64,000 nt of DNA from Lysobacter gummosus (GTDB lineage Bacteria > Pseudomonadota > Gammaproteobacteria > Xanthomonadales > Xanthomonadaceae), in contig NZ_CP011131.1 in the NCBI RefSeq assembly GCF_001442805.1, forward strand, positions 5,084,001 through 5,148,000, given 5' to 3'. This document shows, in pieces, positions 51,126-59,640 of the stretch (positions are counted from its first letter, which is position 1; every line of letters begins with the position of its first letter). Under the pieces are notes generated by a model. The model searched no databases, was not told the DNA's origin, and saw nothing but the letters and a program-made list of their open reading frames with translations. The position numbers were made by a program, and so were the translations under genes.

Positions 51126-51808
51126 GCGTGATCAAGGCCGGCACCGTCCTGGTCAGCGGCGAGCGGCGTTCGACGCTGCAGGCCGCGACCGCGGGCGAAG
51201 CGCCGGCGGCGTTCGTCGATACCCAGGCGCTGCGCATCGCCGAGTTGGAAAAAGCCCTGACCGACGCCAACGCGCGCCTGGCCGCGCTGGCCAAGTCGGC
51301 CGACGCGCGCGAAAAGCAAGCGCAGGAACGCGGCCACGCGGAAGGCATGGAGAGCGGCAGGACGCAGGCGCAGCAGCGCCACGACGAACAGCTCGAAGCG
51401 CTGGCGCACGGCATCGCCGACGCGCAGGAAAGTTTTCAGCGCGAGCTCATTGAAACCGCGCAGCAGTGGTCGGTCGATCTGGCCCAGGCCGCGCTCGGCC
51501 GGGTTATCGGCGACACCGCGCTTTACGCCGAGCTGATCGCGCGCACGGTCGCCCATCATCTGCGCTCGCTCGCTCACGACAGCGTGCTGGCGATCGAAGT
51601 GGCCAGCGTCGATTTCCCGGACGACGCCGCGCTGCGCGCGGCCTTCGCCGAACAAGGCGCGATGCCGTCCTATCAGGTCAGCGCGCAGACCGGCCGCGCC
51701 GCCGGCAGCTGCGTGATCAAGCTCAAGCTCGGCCGTCTGGACCTGAGTCTGCCGTCGCAGCGCCAGCGCCTGGACGCCGCCTTCGATTCCGCGCAGGGAC
51801 GCGACTGA
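51122..51808 (+). CDS. fliH: Flagellar export ATPase regulator FliH
   Basis: 228 residues. Central coiled coil with Ala/Gln/Glu-rich heptads (LRIAELEKALTDANARLAA, EKQAQERGHAEGMESGRTQ) and the C-terminal FliH/SctL beta-domain (WSVDLAQAALGRVIGDTALY, AGSCVIKLKLGRLDLSL). Binds FliI and links it to the C-ring. Lies directly upstream of fliI. Confidence 0.87.
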   Translation: MSVIKAGTVLVSGERRSTLQAATAGEAPAAFVDTQALRIAELEKALTDANARLAALAKSADAREKQAQERGHAEGMESGRTQAQQRHDEQLEALAHGIADAQESFQRELIETAQQWSVDLAQAALGRVIGDTALYAELIARTVAHHLRSLAHDSVLAIEVASVDFPDDAALRAAFAEQGAMPSYQVSAQTGRAAGSCVIKLKLGRLDLSLPSQRQRLDAAFDSAQGRD

Positions 51809-51809
51809 C

Positions 51810-53144
51810 ATGACCGCGCACGCGCTGATCGACGCCATCCGCCAAGTCGATACCGTCGCCCGCCTGGGCACGGTCACGCGCATCATGCCGACCTTCATCG
51901 AGGCCGACGGTCCCGGCGTGCCGCTGGGTTCGCTGTGCCGCATCCGGCTCAACGCGCACGGTGGCGATCGCCCTTCGACCCTACTGGCCGAAGTGGCCAA
52001 GGTCGAAACCGGCCGCATCACCCTGGCCCCTTACGGGCCGGTGTCGGCCGCGCATATCGGCGACACGGTCGAAGCATTGCGGGTGGGCGCCAGCTTTCCG
52101 GTCGGCCCGAATTATCTCGGCCGCATCGTCGATCCGATGGGCGTGCCGCTCGACGGCGGCGCAGCCGTCGACGGCCCGCTGGAATCGTGGCCGCTGGCCG
52201 GCGCGCAAACGCCGGCGCTCGATCGCCTGTCGCCGCGCGCGCCGTTGGAAACCGGCCTGCGCACCATCGACGCCCTGCTGACCCTCGGCATCGGCCAGCG
52301 CGTGGGCATCTTCGCCGGCAGCGGCGTGGGCAAGACCACCTTGCTCGCCGATCTGGCCAGTCACGTGCAGGCCGATGTCTGCGTGCTGTGCCTGGTCGGC
52401 GAACGCGGCCGCGAGGCCGACGACTTCTGGCAGCACGCACTGACCGAACAGGCGCGGCAGCGCTCGGTGATGGTGGTGGCTACCTCCGACCAGCCGGCGA
52501 TCCTGCGCGCGCGCAGCGTGCTGGTCGCGCTGTCGCTGGCGGAATACTTCCGCGCCCAGGGCAAACACGTACTGTTGCTGCTCGATTCGATCACCCGCTA
52601 CGCCCTGGCGCTGCGCGAGATCGGCCTGGCCGCGGGCGAGCCGCCGACCCTGCGCGCCTACACGCCGAGCGTATTCTCTGCGCTGCCGAAGGTGATCGAA
52701 CGCTGCGGTGCGTTGCGCCACGGCGGCGCGATCACCGCGCTGATGACGGTGCTGGCCGAGACCGACGACATCGACGACCCGATGACCGAAACCCTGCGCG
52801 CGCTGCTCGACGGCCACATCGTGCTGACCCGCGCGCTGGCCGAACAAGGCCACTATCCGGCGATCGACGTGCCGCGCAGCATCAGCCGCGTCTTCGGTCA
52901 GGTCACCGGCGCCGAACACCGCGCCGCGGCCAAGACCGCGATCGCCCAGCTGTCGCTGTACGAGACCTCGCGCACGCTGGTCGAATCGGGCCTGTACTCG
53001 GCCGGCTCCAACGCGCAGCTGGACCGCGCGCTGCGCACGCGTCCGGCGCTGATCGACTTCCTGCGTCAGGAAAGCGGACAAGGCCACACCGGCGCGCAGA
53101 GCATTGCGCGCCTGCACGAACTGGTCGGCGGAGCCAAGCCATGA
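51810..53144 (+). CDS. fliI: Flagellum-specific export ATPase FliI
   Basis: 444 residues. F1-type ATPase with Walker A GSGVGKTT (Lys175), Walker B VLLLLDSITRYA, and the export-ATPase motifs GERGREADDFW, AEYFRAQGKHV, PAIDVPRSISRVF and ARKTEIAQL-like C-terminus (AAKTAIAQLSLYETS). Energises substrate unfolding at the export gate. Overlaps fliJ by 4 nt. Confidence 0.94.
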   Translation: MTAHALIDAIRQVDTVARLGTVTRIMPTFIEADGPGVPLGSLCRIRLNAHGGDRPSTLLAEVAKVETGRITLAPYGPVSAAHIGDTVEALRVGASFPVGPNYLGRIVDPMGVPLDGGAAVDGPLESWPLAGAQTPALDRLSPRAPLETGLRTIDALLTLGIGQRVGIFAGSGVGKTTLLADLASHVQADVCVLCLVGERGREADDFWQHALTEQARQRSVMVVATSDQPAILRARSVLVALSLAEYFRAQGKHVLLLLDSITRYALALREIGLAAGEPPTLRAYTPSVFSALPKVIERCGALRHGGAITALMTVLAETDDIDDPMTETLRALLDGHIVLTRALAEQGHYPAIDVPRSISRVFGQVTGAEHRAAAKTAIAQLSLYETSRTLVESGLYSAGSNAQLDRALRTRPALIDFLRQESGQGHTGAQSIARLHELVGGAKP

Positions 53145-53590
53145 GCCGCGAGCGCCTGCACCAGCTCGACGAAGTCGCGCAGTTGCTGCGTCTGCGCCTG
53201 CAGAACGCGCAGATGCGCGCGGCGATGCTGCGCCGCGATGTCGATGCGGCGCAGCGCGCGCTCGATACGGCCAGCGCGCAACGCGACGAGATCGAAGCCG
53301 GCTGGCGGCATTCGTTGAGCGACGGCATCGGCCTGGATCTGAATTCGCTTTCGGCCTGGCGGGCGATGGCGCACGCCGCGCAATCGCGCTGCAACGCCGC
53401 CCAGCAGTCCTTGTGCAACGCGCGCGAAGCGCTCGAGGCATTCGGCCGCGAACTGATCCGCCACCAGAACCTGTCCGAACGCGGCGACGAACTGGCCGAT
53501 CGCGAGCGCACGGCGGTGGCGCGCAAGCACGACGACAAAGTCAGCAACGCCATCCTGGAACGGCACAACGCGATGGAAGTGCAAGCATGA
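53141..53590 (+). CDS. fliJ: Flagellar export coiled-coil protein FliJ
   Basis: 149 residues, almost entirely two long antiparallel helices rich in Ala/Arg/Gln (LRLQNAQMRAAMLRRDVDAA, ELADRERTAVARKHDDKV). Size, helical hairpin and place after fliI fit FliJ, the ATPase central stalk. Sequence motifs are weak as usual in this family. Confidence 0.8.
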   Translation: MSRERLHQLDEVAQLLRLRLQNAQMRAAMLRRDVDAAQRALDTASAQRDEIEAGWRHSLSDGIGLDLNSLSAWRAMAHAAQSRCNAAQQSLCNAREALEAFGRELIRHQNLSERGDELADRERTAVARKHDDKVSNAILERHNAMEVQA

Positions 53591-54279
53591 AAGTAAGCGG
53601 ACCGATCCTGCCGCCGCCGGCCACGCCCGCGCCTTCCGGCACGGGCGCCGCCAAGGGCCAGGCGCGCGGGCAGTTTCAGAACATGATCCAGCGCCTGGAA
53701 AGCGACATGTGGGCGGGCGCCGAAGCCGGCGCTTCGCCGGTCGCGCCGGTGACGCCGCGCGTACCGGTGCGCGGCGCAGGCCCGGTCGCCGCGCCAGCGA
53801 AGCTGATGCCGGCCAGCTACCTGCGCGATCCCTCGCTGCCGGTCGATACCCAGACGCCCGCACCCAGACGCTACGACATCCGCGACATCGTCGCCGCGCA
53901 GGCGCCGCTGACCGCGCCGGTCGCGAGCGAGCGCGCCAAGTCGGGCGAACCATTGGCCGCGTTCGCGCCGATGCAAACCCCGCGCGCCCGCGCCGCCAGC
54001 ACCGCCGGCGAGCCCGCCGCGGCCGCGCGCATCGCCACGCCCGCACCGCAACTGCCGCAAACGCATTACGAGGCGCTGGCCGAGCGCCTGAGCCTGATCA
54101 ACGGCGCCGGCGGCCTCAGCGTGGCGGTGCGCGTGCGCGAGGACCGGCCGCTCGACGCCGACCTGCTCAAACGCATGATCGCGCGCGTGCTGCACGAACA
54201 CGGCGCCGGCAACGCGCAGCTCTACATCAACGGAACGCACGCAACCACTTTCGACGGGGGAGAACGACATGGCGATTAG
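53587..54279 (+). CDS. Protein at the fliK position (putative hook-length/substrate-switch protein)
   Basis: 230 residues. The first 150 are Pro/Ala-rich and probably disordered, as in FliK rulers; the C-terminal 70 residues form an alpha/beta segment (LSVAVRVREDRPLDADLLKR, ARVLHEHGAGNAQLYING). Position between fliJ and flgD is where fliK normally stands. It is much shorter than typical FliK (about 400) and I cannot recognise the Flg_hook domain, so identity is by position only. Overlaps flgD by 11 nt. Confidence 0.6.
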   Translation: MKVSGPILPPPATPAPSGTGAAKGQARGQFQNMIQRLESDMWAGAEAGASPVAPVTPRVPVRGAGPVAAPAKLMPASYLRDPSLPVDTQTPAPRRYDIRDIVAAQAPLTAPVASERAKSGEPLAAFAPMQTPRARAASTAGEPAAAARIATPAPQLPQTHYEALAERLSLINGAGGLSVAVRVREDRPLDADLLKRMIARVLHEHGAGNAQLYINGTHATTFDGGERHGD

Positions 54280-54682
54280 TCCCATCAACGGCGGCTCGGG
54301 CGCCGGCACTTCGCAGCGGATCGATTCGCTGGGCCTGGACATGCAGTCGCTGCTGCAGATCATCCTGACCCAGCTGACCTATCAGGATCCGCTCAAGCCG
54401 GTGGACAACTTCGAGTTCGTCTCCCAGCTCGCGCAGTTCACCTCGCTGGAGCAAAGCCGTCAGCTCACCGACAAGATGGATCAGCTGCTCGGCGTGCAAT
54501 CGGCGACGCAGACGCTGGGCCTGCTCGGCCGCAACGTCGACGTGCAGGGCGACCAGGGCCTGATCAGCGGCGTGGTCAAGAACGTCTCGTTCAAGAACGG
54601 CCAGCCCGAGTTGACCATCACCACCGCCGGCGGCGAGTTCCTCGCCAACGCCAGCATTTCCCAGATCGTGCAAGTCCGCTAA
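54269..54682 (+). CDS. flgD: Hook scaffolding protein FlgD, short form
   Basis: 137 residues. The FlgD N-terminal signature is clear: LLQIILTQLTYQDPLKPVDN and FVSQLAQFTSLEQSRQL. It ends after about one beta-rich segment (LGRNVDVQGDQGLISGVV), without the Ig-like/Tudor halves present in the 220-residue proteins. It would still cap hook assembly but as a minimal version. Followed 11 bp later by flgE. Confidence 0.88.
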   Translation: MAISPINGGSGAGTSQRIDSLGLDMQSLLQIILTQLTYQDPLKPVDNFEFVSQLAQFTSLEQSRQLTDKMDQLLGVQSATQTLGLLGRNVDVQGDQGLISGVVKNVSFKNGQPELTITTAGGEFLANASISQIVQVR

Positions 54683-54693
54683 AGGAGCGAGCC

Positions 54694-55920
54694 ATGCTGG
54701 ACAGCATCTACATCGGCATGAGCGGTCTGACCGCGCATTCCAAGGGTTTGCAGACCATCAGCAACAACGTCGCCAACCTCAACACGCCCGGCTTCAAGAC
54801 CACGACGCCGCGGTTCTCCGACCTGTACTACGGCCAGCGCTTCTTCGGCGAAGGCCCGGACTCGGCGCGCATCACCAGCGCCGGCAGCGGCGTGGAGTAC
54901 AGCTATTCCTCGCTGAACTTCAAGCAAGGCGAGATCCGCAAGAGCGACGGCCAGCTCGACCTGGGCATCGAGGGGCCGGGCTTTCTCGCCCTGCTCGGCG
55001 AACAGGGCGTGCGCTACGCGCGCACCGGCCAGTTCGTGATCAAGGACGACGGTACGATCCGCGAAAAGAACAACGACCTGCAGCTCACCACCCTCGCCGC
55101 CGACGGCAGCCTGGTGCCGGTCAGCCTCGACAAGCAGCGCGTGAGCCCGCCCAAGGCCACCTCCAGCATCAAGTTCAACGGCAACCTGATCATGGCCGCC
55201 GCGCCCGCCGCGGGCGCGCCGAACACCGACGTGTACTCGATTCCCAACGTCGAGCTGTACGACGCGGCCGGCACCAAGATCGTGGCGACGGTCAAGTTCA
55301 CCCGCGACCGCAACGCCGCTTCGACCCTGCCCAGCAACATGACCTTGTGGCAGGTGAAGCTGGAGACCAAGGACGGCCAGTCGCTCGGACAGGGCCAAAT
55401 CCGCTTCATTTCCAGCATCATCGAGTCGGGTGCGGACCAGTTGGAGATCACCATCAAGAGCGGCGCCGGCGACAGCAAGGTCAAGCTCGACTTCTCCAGC
55501 CTGAGCCAGTACTCGAACAGTTCCGACGTGCGCGTGACCAAGGCCGACGGCTACGGCATGGGCACGATGGCCTCGCTCAACGTCAACGACACCGGCGCGC
55601 TGGTGGTGAATTACTCCAACGGCCAGACCACCGAGCTGGGCACGGTGGCGATGGCGAACTTCTCCGATCCGCAGCGGCTGATCCAGCTCGGCGACGGCCT
55701 GTTCGACGCCTCGCAACTGCCGCCGCCGAACTATGTCGGCAGCAAGCAGGGCGCGGGCGAACTCGCCTCGGGCGTGACCGAAGCGTCCAACGTCGATCTG
55801 TCCACCGAGTTCGGCCGGCTGATCCTGATCCAGCGCGGCTTCCAGGCCTCCTCGCAGGTCATCAGCACCGCCAATGAAATGATCATGCAGTTGTTCCAGA
55901 TGAAGAGCGGCCAAGGATGA
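54694..55920 (+). CDS. flgE: Hook protein FlgE
   Basis: 408 residues, normal length. N-terminal TISNNVANLNTPGFKTTTPR, central IEGPGFLALLGEQGVRYART and TGQFVIKDDG, hook-specific D2-type insert, and C-terminal GVTEASNVDLSTEFGRLILI plus ANEMIMQLFQMK. The export substrate that builds the hook; it is the most distal structural protein encoded in the cluster. Overlaps the next gene by 4 nt. Confidence 0.92.
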   Translation: MLDSIYIGMSGLTAHSKGLQTISNNVANLNTPGFKTTTPRFSDLYYGQRFFGEGPDSARITSAGSGVEYSYSSLNFKQGEIRKSDGQLDLGIEGPGFLALLGEQGVRYARTGQFVIKDDGTIREKNNDLQLTTLAADGSLVPVSLDKQRVSPPKATSSIKFNGNLIMAAAPAAGAPNTDVYSIPNVELYDAAGTKIVATVKFTRDRNAASTLPSNMTLWQVKLETKDGQSLGQGQIRFISSIIESGADQLEITIKSGAGDSKVKLDFSSLSQYSNSSDVRVTKADGYGMGTMASLNVNDTGALVVNYSNGQTTELGTVAMANFSDPQRLIQLGDGLFDASQLPPPNYVGSKQGAGELASGVTEASNVDLSTEFGRLILIQRGFQASSQVISTANEMIMQLFQMKSGQG

Positions 55921-56741
55921 GCGCGAACCAGAGCGCGGCCGCGGCCGCATCCGCGCAACGCTGGCGCCCGCTGGGCGAGGCCGATCGCGATTGGGCCCGC
56001 GCCGAGGCCGAGGCGGCGCTGCAGCGTTGGCAGGACGAATGGCTGGATCAACGCCTGCTCGGCGTGACCGCGGTGGAGACGCTCGCGCCCGGGCACGCGC
56101 TCGACGACGGCGCCGGCGCGCGCTGGCAGGCCGGCGATCGACTCGCCGCGCAGACCGACGCCGGCGCGTGGAAGCGTTATGCGCTGGCGGCGATGGCCTT
56201 GTCGGCGCAGGCCGACGCGCAGGTGCCCGAGGCGCTGCTCGCGCCGTTCAAGCATGAGCTGATGGAAAGCCTGCTGGCGCGGCTGGGCGGCGATTTCCTG
56301 CGCGGCGTTGATGCGCCGACGCTGCAGCGCGCGCTGCCCGGCAGCGGCTTCGCCCTGCCGCGCGGCGGCCTGCGTCTGCGCATCGGCAGCGCGCGCGATC
56401 CGCACTTGCTGGACCTGTATTGCGCGGCCGAACTGGCCTGGGCGCGGCCGATGAAGGGCGCACCGGCAGTGCCGCGCATCGACAAGCCCGCCCCGCTCAG
56501 CGCCGCGCTCGGCGACAGCGAACTGCGGCTGTCGGCGGTGATCGGCAGTTGCGAGCTCAGCGCGCTGCAACTGAGCGAACTGGCCGTCGGCGACGTGCTC
56601 ACCACCTCGCAATTGCTGCACGAGGCAATCCAGGTGCGCCTGCACGCCGACGACGCGCCGCCGCGCACCGTCGCCCTCGGTCGGCCGGGGCGCTCGCAGC
56701 AGCGCCTGTCGATCGTACTTACTTCCATTACCCAAAAGTGA
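55917..56741 (+). CDS. FliM/SctQ-like C-ring protein with only the SpoA-type C-terminus
   Basis: 274 residues. Residues about 195-270 resemble a SpoA (surface presentation) domain (LRLSAVIGSCELSALQLSEL then AVGDVLTTSQ). FliM normally starts with a CheY-P binding peptide and has a CheC-like middle domain with a GGxxG motif; neither is visible here. The N-terminal half is Ala/Trp-rich and unlike FliM. It thus looks more like the C-ring protein SctQ of non-rotary injectisomes. It precedes fliN as fliM would. Confidence 0.7.
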   Translation: MSANQSAAAAASAQRWRPLGEADRDWARAEAEAALQRWQDEWLDQRLLGVTAVETLAPGHALDDGAGARWQAGDRLAAQTDAGAWKRYALAAMALSAQADAQVPEALLAPFKHELMESLLARLGGDFLRGVDAPTLQRALPGSGFALPRGGLRLRIGSARDPHLLDLYCAAELAWARPMKGAPAVPRIDKPAPLSAALGDSELRLSAVIGSCELSALQLSELAVGDVLTTSQLLHEAIQVRLHADDAPPRTVALGRPGRSQQRLSIVLTSITQK

Positions 56742-56746
56742 TTCCC

Positions 56747-57073
56747 ATGAACCCTTCGCTCGGCGTCAGCAAAATCGACATCATGCAAATCGATCTTCCG
56801 GAGCAGGCCGCCAGCGCGCCGGAAAAGAACCCGCAGCGCATTCCGATGGACATGCTTTCGGAAATCGCGGTCAAGGTCGAAATCCGCCTCGGCACGGCCA
56901 GGATCACGGTCAAGGAACTGATGGCGATGCAGGCCGGCTCGCTGCTGACCCTGGATCAGCACTTGCTGCAGGACGTGGACGTGCTGCTCAACGACCGCAT
57001 CGTCGCGCGCGGCGAAATCGTCGCGGTCGGCGACCACTTCGGCGTGCGGGTCAAGGAACTGGGCGCCGCCTGA
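56747..57073 (+). CDS. fliN: C-ring protein FliN
   Basis: 108 residues. SpoA domain with family motifs VKVEIRLGTARITVKELMAM, QAGSLLTLDQ and VLLNDRIVARGEIVAVGDH ending FGVRVKEL. Forms the base of the C-ring and binds FliH. Intact, unlike the FliG and FliM equivalents. Confidence 0.92.
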   Translation: MNPSLGVSKIDIMQIDLPEQAASAPEKNPQRIPMDMLSEIAVKVEIRLGTARITVKELMAMQAGSLLTLDQHLLQDVDVLLNDRIVARGEIVAVGDHFGVRVKELGAA

Positions 57074-57116
57074 TCGGGCCGGTTCGCCGTCCGGCGAACC
57101 GCCCGGGGATCCGAAC

Positions 57117-57479
57117 ATGCATATCGATTATTTCCGCGTCGTCCTGTCGCTGGCCCTGTGCCTGGGACTGGGCGTGGGCGCCATCTACCTGCTGCGCTCG
57201 CGCTTTCGCGGCTTGAGCTCGCGCGTCGCCCGCGACCTGTCCTTGCTGGAAAGCCTGCAGATCGACCCGCGCACCGCCGTGCACGTGCTGGGCTACAAGG
57301 GCGAGCGTCTGCTGCTGACCACGCGCGACAACGCCATCCACGTTACCGCCCTGCGCAGCGCCGACGCCGACGCCGCGAGCGAGCCCGCGCCGCAGGACGA
57401 TGCCGCCGACACCAATACCGGCACCGATGCCACGGCCGCGAACGCCGCCGAACCCCACGCTGGAGCCCGCGCGTCATGA
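57117..57479 (+). CDS. fliO: Flagellar export assembly protein FliO
   Basis: 120 residues. One N-terminal transmembrane helix (VVLSLALCLGLGVGAIYLL) and a small FliO domain (SLLESLQIDPRTAVHVLGYK, ERLLLTTRDNAIHVTAL); the tail is Ala/Asp-rich. Scaffolds FliP pentamer assembly. Overlaps fliP by 4 nt. Confidence 0.85.
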   Translation: MHIDYFRVVLSLALCLGLGVGAIYLLRSRFRGLSSRVARDLSLLESLQIDPRTAVHVLGYKGERLLLTTRDNAIHVTALRSADADAASEPAPQDDAADTNTGTDATAANAAEPHAGARAS

Positions 57480-58246
57480 AGTCCTTCCTGCTGCGCCATC
57501 GCCGATGGCTGCTGCTGTCGCTGCTGCTGGCGGTGTTCGCCGCGGCCTCGGCCATGGCCGCCACGCCGCCGCCAGACCCGTTCACCCAGCAAGGCGGCGT
57601 GCTCACCGCGCTCAAGGGCGGCACCAGCGAAAGCGTGCGCATCGCCACCGTGCTCACCTTGCTGAGCATCGTGCCGGCGCTGGTCATTTCGATGACCGCC
57701 TTCATCCGCATCATCATCGTGCTGTCGATGATCCGCCACGCCTTCGGCATGCCGGAGACGCCGCCGACACCGGTGCTGATCAGCCTGGGGCTGCTGCTGA
57801 CCGTGTTCACGATGTTGCCGACCCTGGAGAAGATCAACACCCAGGCCTATCAACCGTTCATGAGCGGCCAGATGAGCCTGGACGTGGCGCTGGAGAAAGG
57901 CGCCGGCCCAGCCAAGGAGTTCATGCTGCGGCAGGTGCGCGAGGACGAGCTCAAGGTGATGTACGAAATCTCCGGCAAGCCGCTGCCCGATTCGCCCGAG
58001 CAGGTCAGCCTGCTGCAGCTGACCTCGGCCTTCATCCTCAACGAACTGCGCGTGGCCTTCCAGATCGGCTTCGTGATCCTGCTGCCGTTCCTGTTGATCG
58101 ACCTGGTCGTGTCCAGCGTGTTGCTGTCGCTGGGCATGCTGATGGTTCCGCCGGCGACGATCTCCTTGCCGCTCAAGGTGCTGATGTTCGTGCTGGTGGA
58201 CGGATGGAGCCTGATCCTGCAAGGCGTGATTCTCAGCTTCAAATGA
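57476..58246 (+). CDS. fliP: Flagellar/type III export gate protein FliP
   Basis: 256 residues. Signal peptide (cleavage after AMAA), then four membrane helices with motifs VLTLLSIVPALVISMTAFIR, IIIVLSMIRHAFGMPETPPT and AFQIGFVILLPFLLIDLVVS. Core of the export gate. Overlaps the sigma factor gene by 4 nt, an unusual pairing that ties sigma synthesis to export-gate translation. Confidence 0.94.
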   Translation: MKSFLLRHRRWLLLSLLLAVFAAASAMAATPPPDPFTQQGGVLTALKGGTSESVRIATVLTLLSIVPALVISMTAFIRIIIVLSMIRHAFGMPETPPTPVLISLGLLLTVFTMLPTLEKINTQAYQPFMSGQMSLDVALEKGAGPAKEFMLRQVREDELKVMYEISGKPLPDSPEQVSLLQLTSAFILNELRVAFQIGFVILLPFLLIDLVVSSVLLSLGMLMVPPATISLPLKVLMFVLVDGWSLILQGVILSFK

Positions 58247-59001
58247 TTTCTTCTGCCGCCATCGCCATGGACGAAACCCAGGCCGCGCCCGCTCCGGACG
58301 CGGCGCTGTGGGCGGCGATGCAGCAGGAAAACTCCAGCCAGGCGCGCGAAGCCATCTTCCTGCACTACCTGCCGTACGCGCAGGCGATCGCGGCCAACAT
58401 CTACGGCGGGCGCTACAGCAAGGACGTGGAGTTCCGCGACTTCCAGCAATTGGCCTACATCGGCCTGCTCGATGCGATGGCGCGGTTCGATCACTCGCTG
58501 GGCAATTCGTTCAAGACCTTCTGCACCGCGCGCATCACCGGCAGCGTGCTCGACGGCATCAAGCAGCTCAGCGACACGCAGGAGCAGATCTCGCTCAAGC
58601 GCCGTCTGCAGCGCGACCGCCTGAATTCGCTCAAGGACAACAGCAGCCCGCGCAGCCGCAAGCTGACGCAGACATTGTCCGAACTCGCCGTCGGCCTGGC
58701 CATCGGCCACATGCTCGAAGGCACCGGCATGTTCGCCAACGGTCAGGAAGCCATTCGCCACGACGGCTACGAGGCGGTCGCCTGGCATCAGACCTGCCGC
58801 TCGCTGCGCCAGGCGGTGGGCATGCTGCCGACCGACATGGCCAAGGTCATCAGCTATCACTATTTCCATTCGCTGCCGTTCGAACAGATCGCCGGCATTC
58901 TGGGCCTGAGCAAGGGCCGCATCTCGCAGATCCATCGCGCCGGGCTGGGCCTGCTGCGCGAGAAGATCCAACCCCATCAACCTTCGCGGACCAAGAAATG
59001 A
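58243..59001 (+). CDS. fliA: Sigma-28 family sigma factor (FliA-like)
   Basis: 252 residues. Region 2 (LHYLPYAQAIAANIYGGRYS, FQQLAYIGLLDAMARFDHS, FKTFCTARITGSVLDGIKQL) and region 4 (FEQIAGILGLSKGRISQIHR) define the FliA/WhiG group; region 3 is present between. Normal FliA drives flagellin and chemotaxis genes, none of which are in the window, and no anti-sigma flgM is seen either. An in-frame ATG at 58267 is an alternative start. Confidence 0.85.
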   Translation: MISSAAIAMDETQAAPAPDAALWAAMQQENSSQAREAIFLHYLPYAQAIAANIYGGRYSKDVEFRDFQQLAYIGLLDAMARFDHSLGNSFKTFCTARITGSVLDGIKQLSDTQEQISLKRRLQRDRLNSLKDNSSPRSRKLTQTLSELAVGLAIGHMLEGTGMFANGQEAIRHDGYEAVAWHQTCRSLRQAVGMLPTDMAKVISYHYFHSLPFEQIAGILGLSKGRISQIHRAGLGLLREKIQPHQPSRTKK

Positions 59002-59630
59002 GAGACGACAGCTTCCCCACTGCCTGCGACGACGCCACCATCGAGGCGATCAAGGCGGCCATGCATCGTTCCGACGATGAAGCATTGGCGATGCTCGATC
59101 AGGCCATCGCCCGGCACCCGGCCGATGCGCGCCTGGCGCTGCTGCGCGGCTCGGTCTACGCCAGCCTGGGCCAATACCCCGGCGCGTTCGCCGATCTGAG
59201 CCAGGCCATCGTGATGGCGCCGGACTTGCACGCGGCGCGTTTCATGCTCGGCTATCTGGAGCTGTGCCACAAAGGCGCGGCGCAGGCGCTGGCGGTCTGG
59301 CAGCCGCTGACCCAGCTCGACGAGAGCCAGCCGCTGGGCGATTTCGCCCGTGGCCTCACTCAGCTGGTCACCGGTCAGCCCGAGCAGGCGCGCGCGTATC
59401 TGCAACGCGGGCTGGACGGCAATCGCGATCATCCCGAGCTGTCGCCGTTCATCGCCACGCTGATCGAGAAGTCGCACGAAATCGTCGCCGACGCGGCCGA
59501 TGCGCAGGCCGGCGACTCCGCCCTCGCCGCCGGCATCGCGATCGCAGAAGCGAACCCGGCCGATGGCGACGAGCCCTCGCCGAGCAGTCATCTGCTGCTG
59601 GGCGATTACCTCGCCCGCCGCGATCACTGA
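58998..59630 (+). CDS. TPR-repeat protein at the end of the flagellar-type cluster
   Basis: 210 residues. At least three TPR-like units (ALAMLDQAIARHPADARLAL, LRGSVYASLGQYPGAFADLS, LTQLVTGQPEQARAYLQRGL). Acidic Asp/Ala-rich C-terminus. Overlaps the sigma gene by 4 nt, so it belongs to the operon. Role unknown; chaperone or sorting-platform adaptor is plausible, as for the TPR protein at the other end. Confidence 0.72.
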   Translation: MRDDSFPTACDDATIEAIKAAMHRSDDEALAMLDQAIARHPADARLALLRGSVYASLGQYPGAFADLSQAIVMAPDLHAARFMLGYLELCHKGAAQALAVWQPLTQLDESQPLGDFARGLTQLVTGQPEQARAYLQRGLDGNRDHPELSPFIATLIEKSHEIVADAADAQAGDSALAAGIAIAEANPADGDEPSPSSHLLLGDYLARRDH

Positions 59631-59640
59631 GCCGCTCGCG

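Noticed and set aside
39871..58246. Cluster considered as a virulence (Hrp/Ysc) injectisome
   Set aside because: Presence of FlgB, C, D, E, F, G, H, I, FliE and FliO shows flagellar ancestry; no secretin, needle or translocator genes are present.
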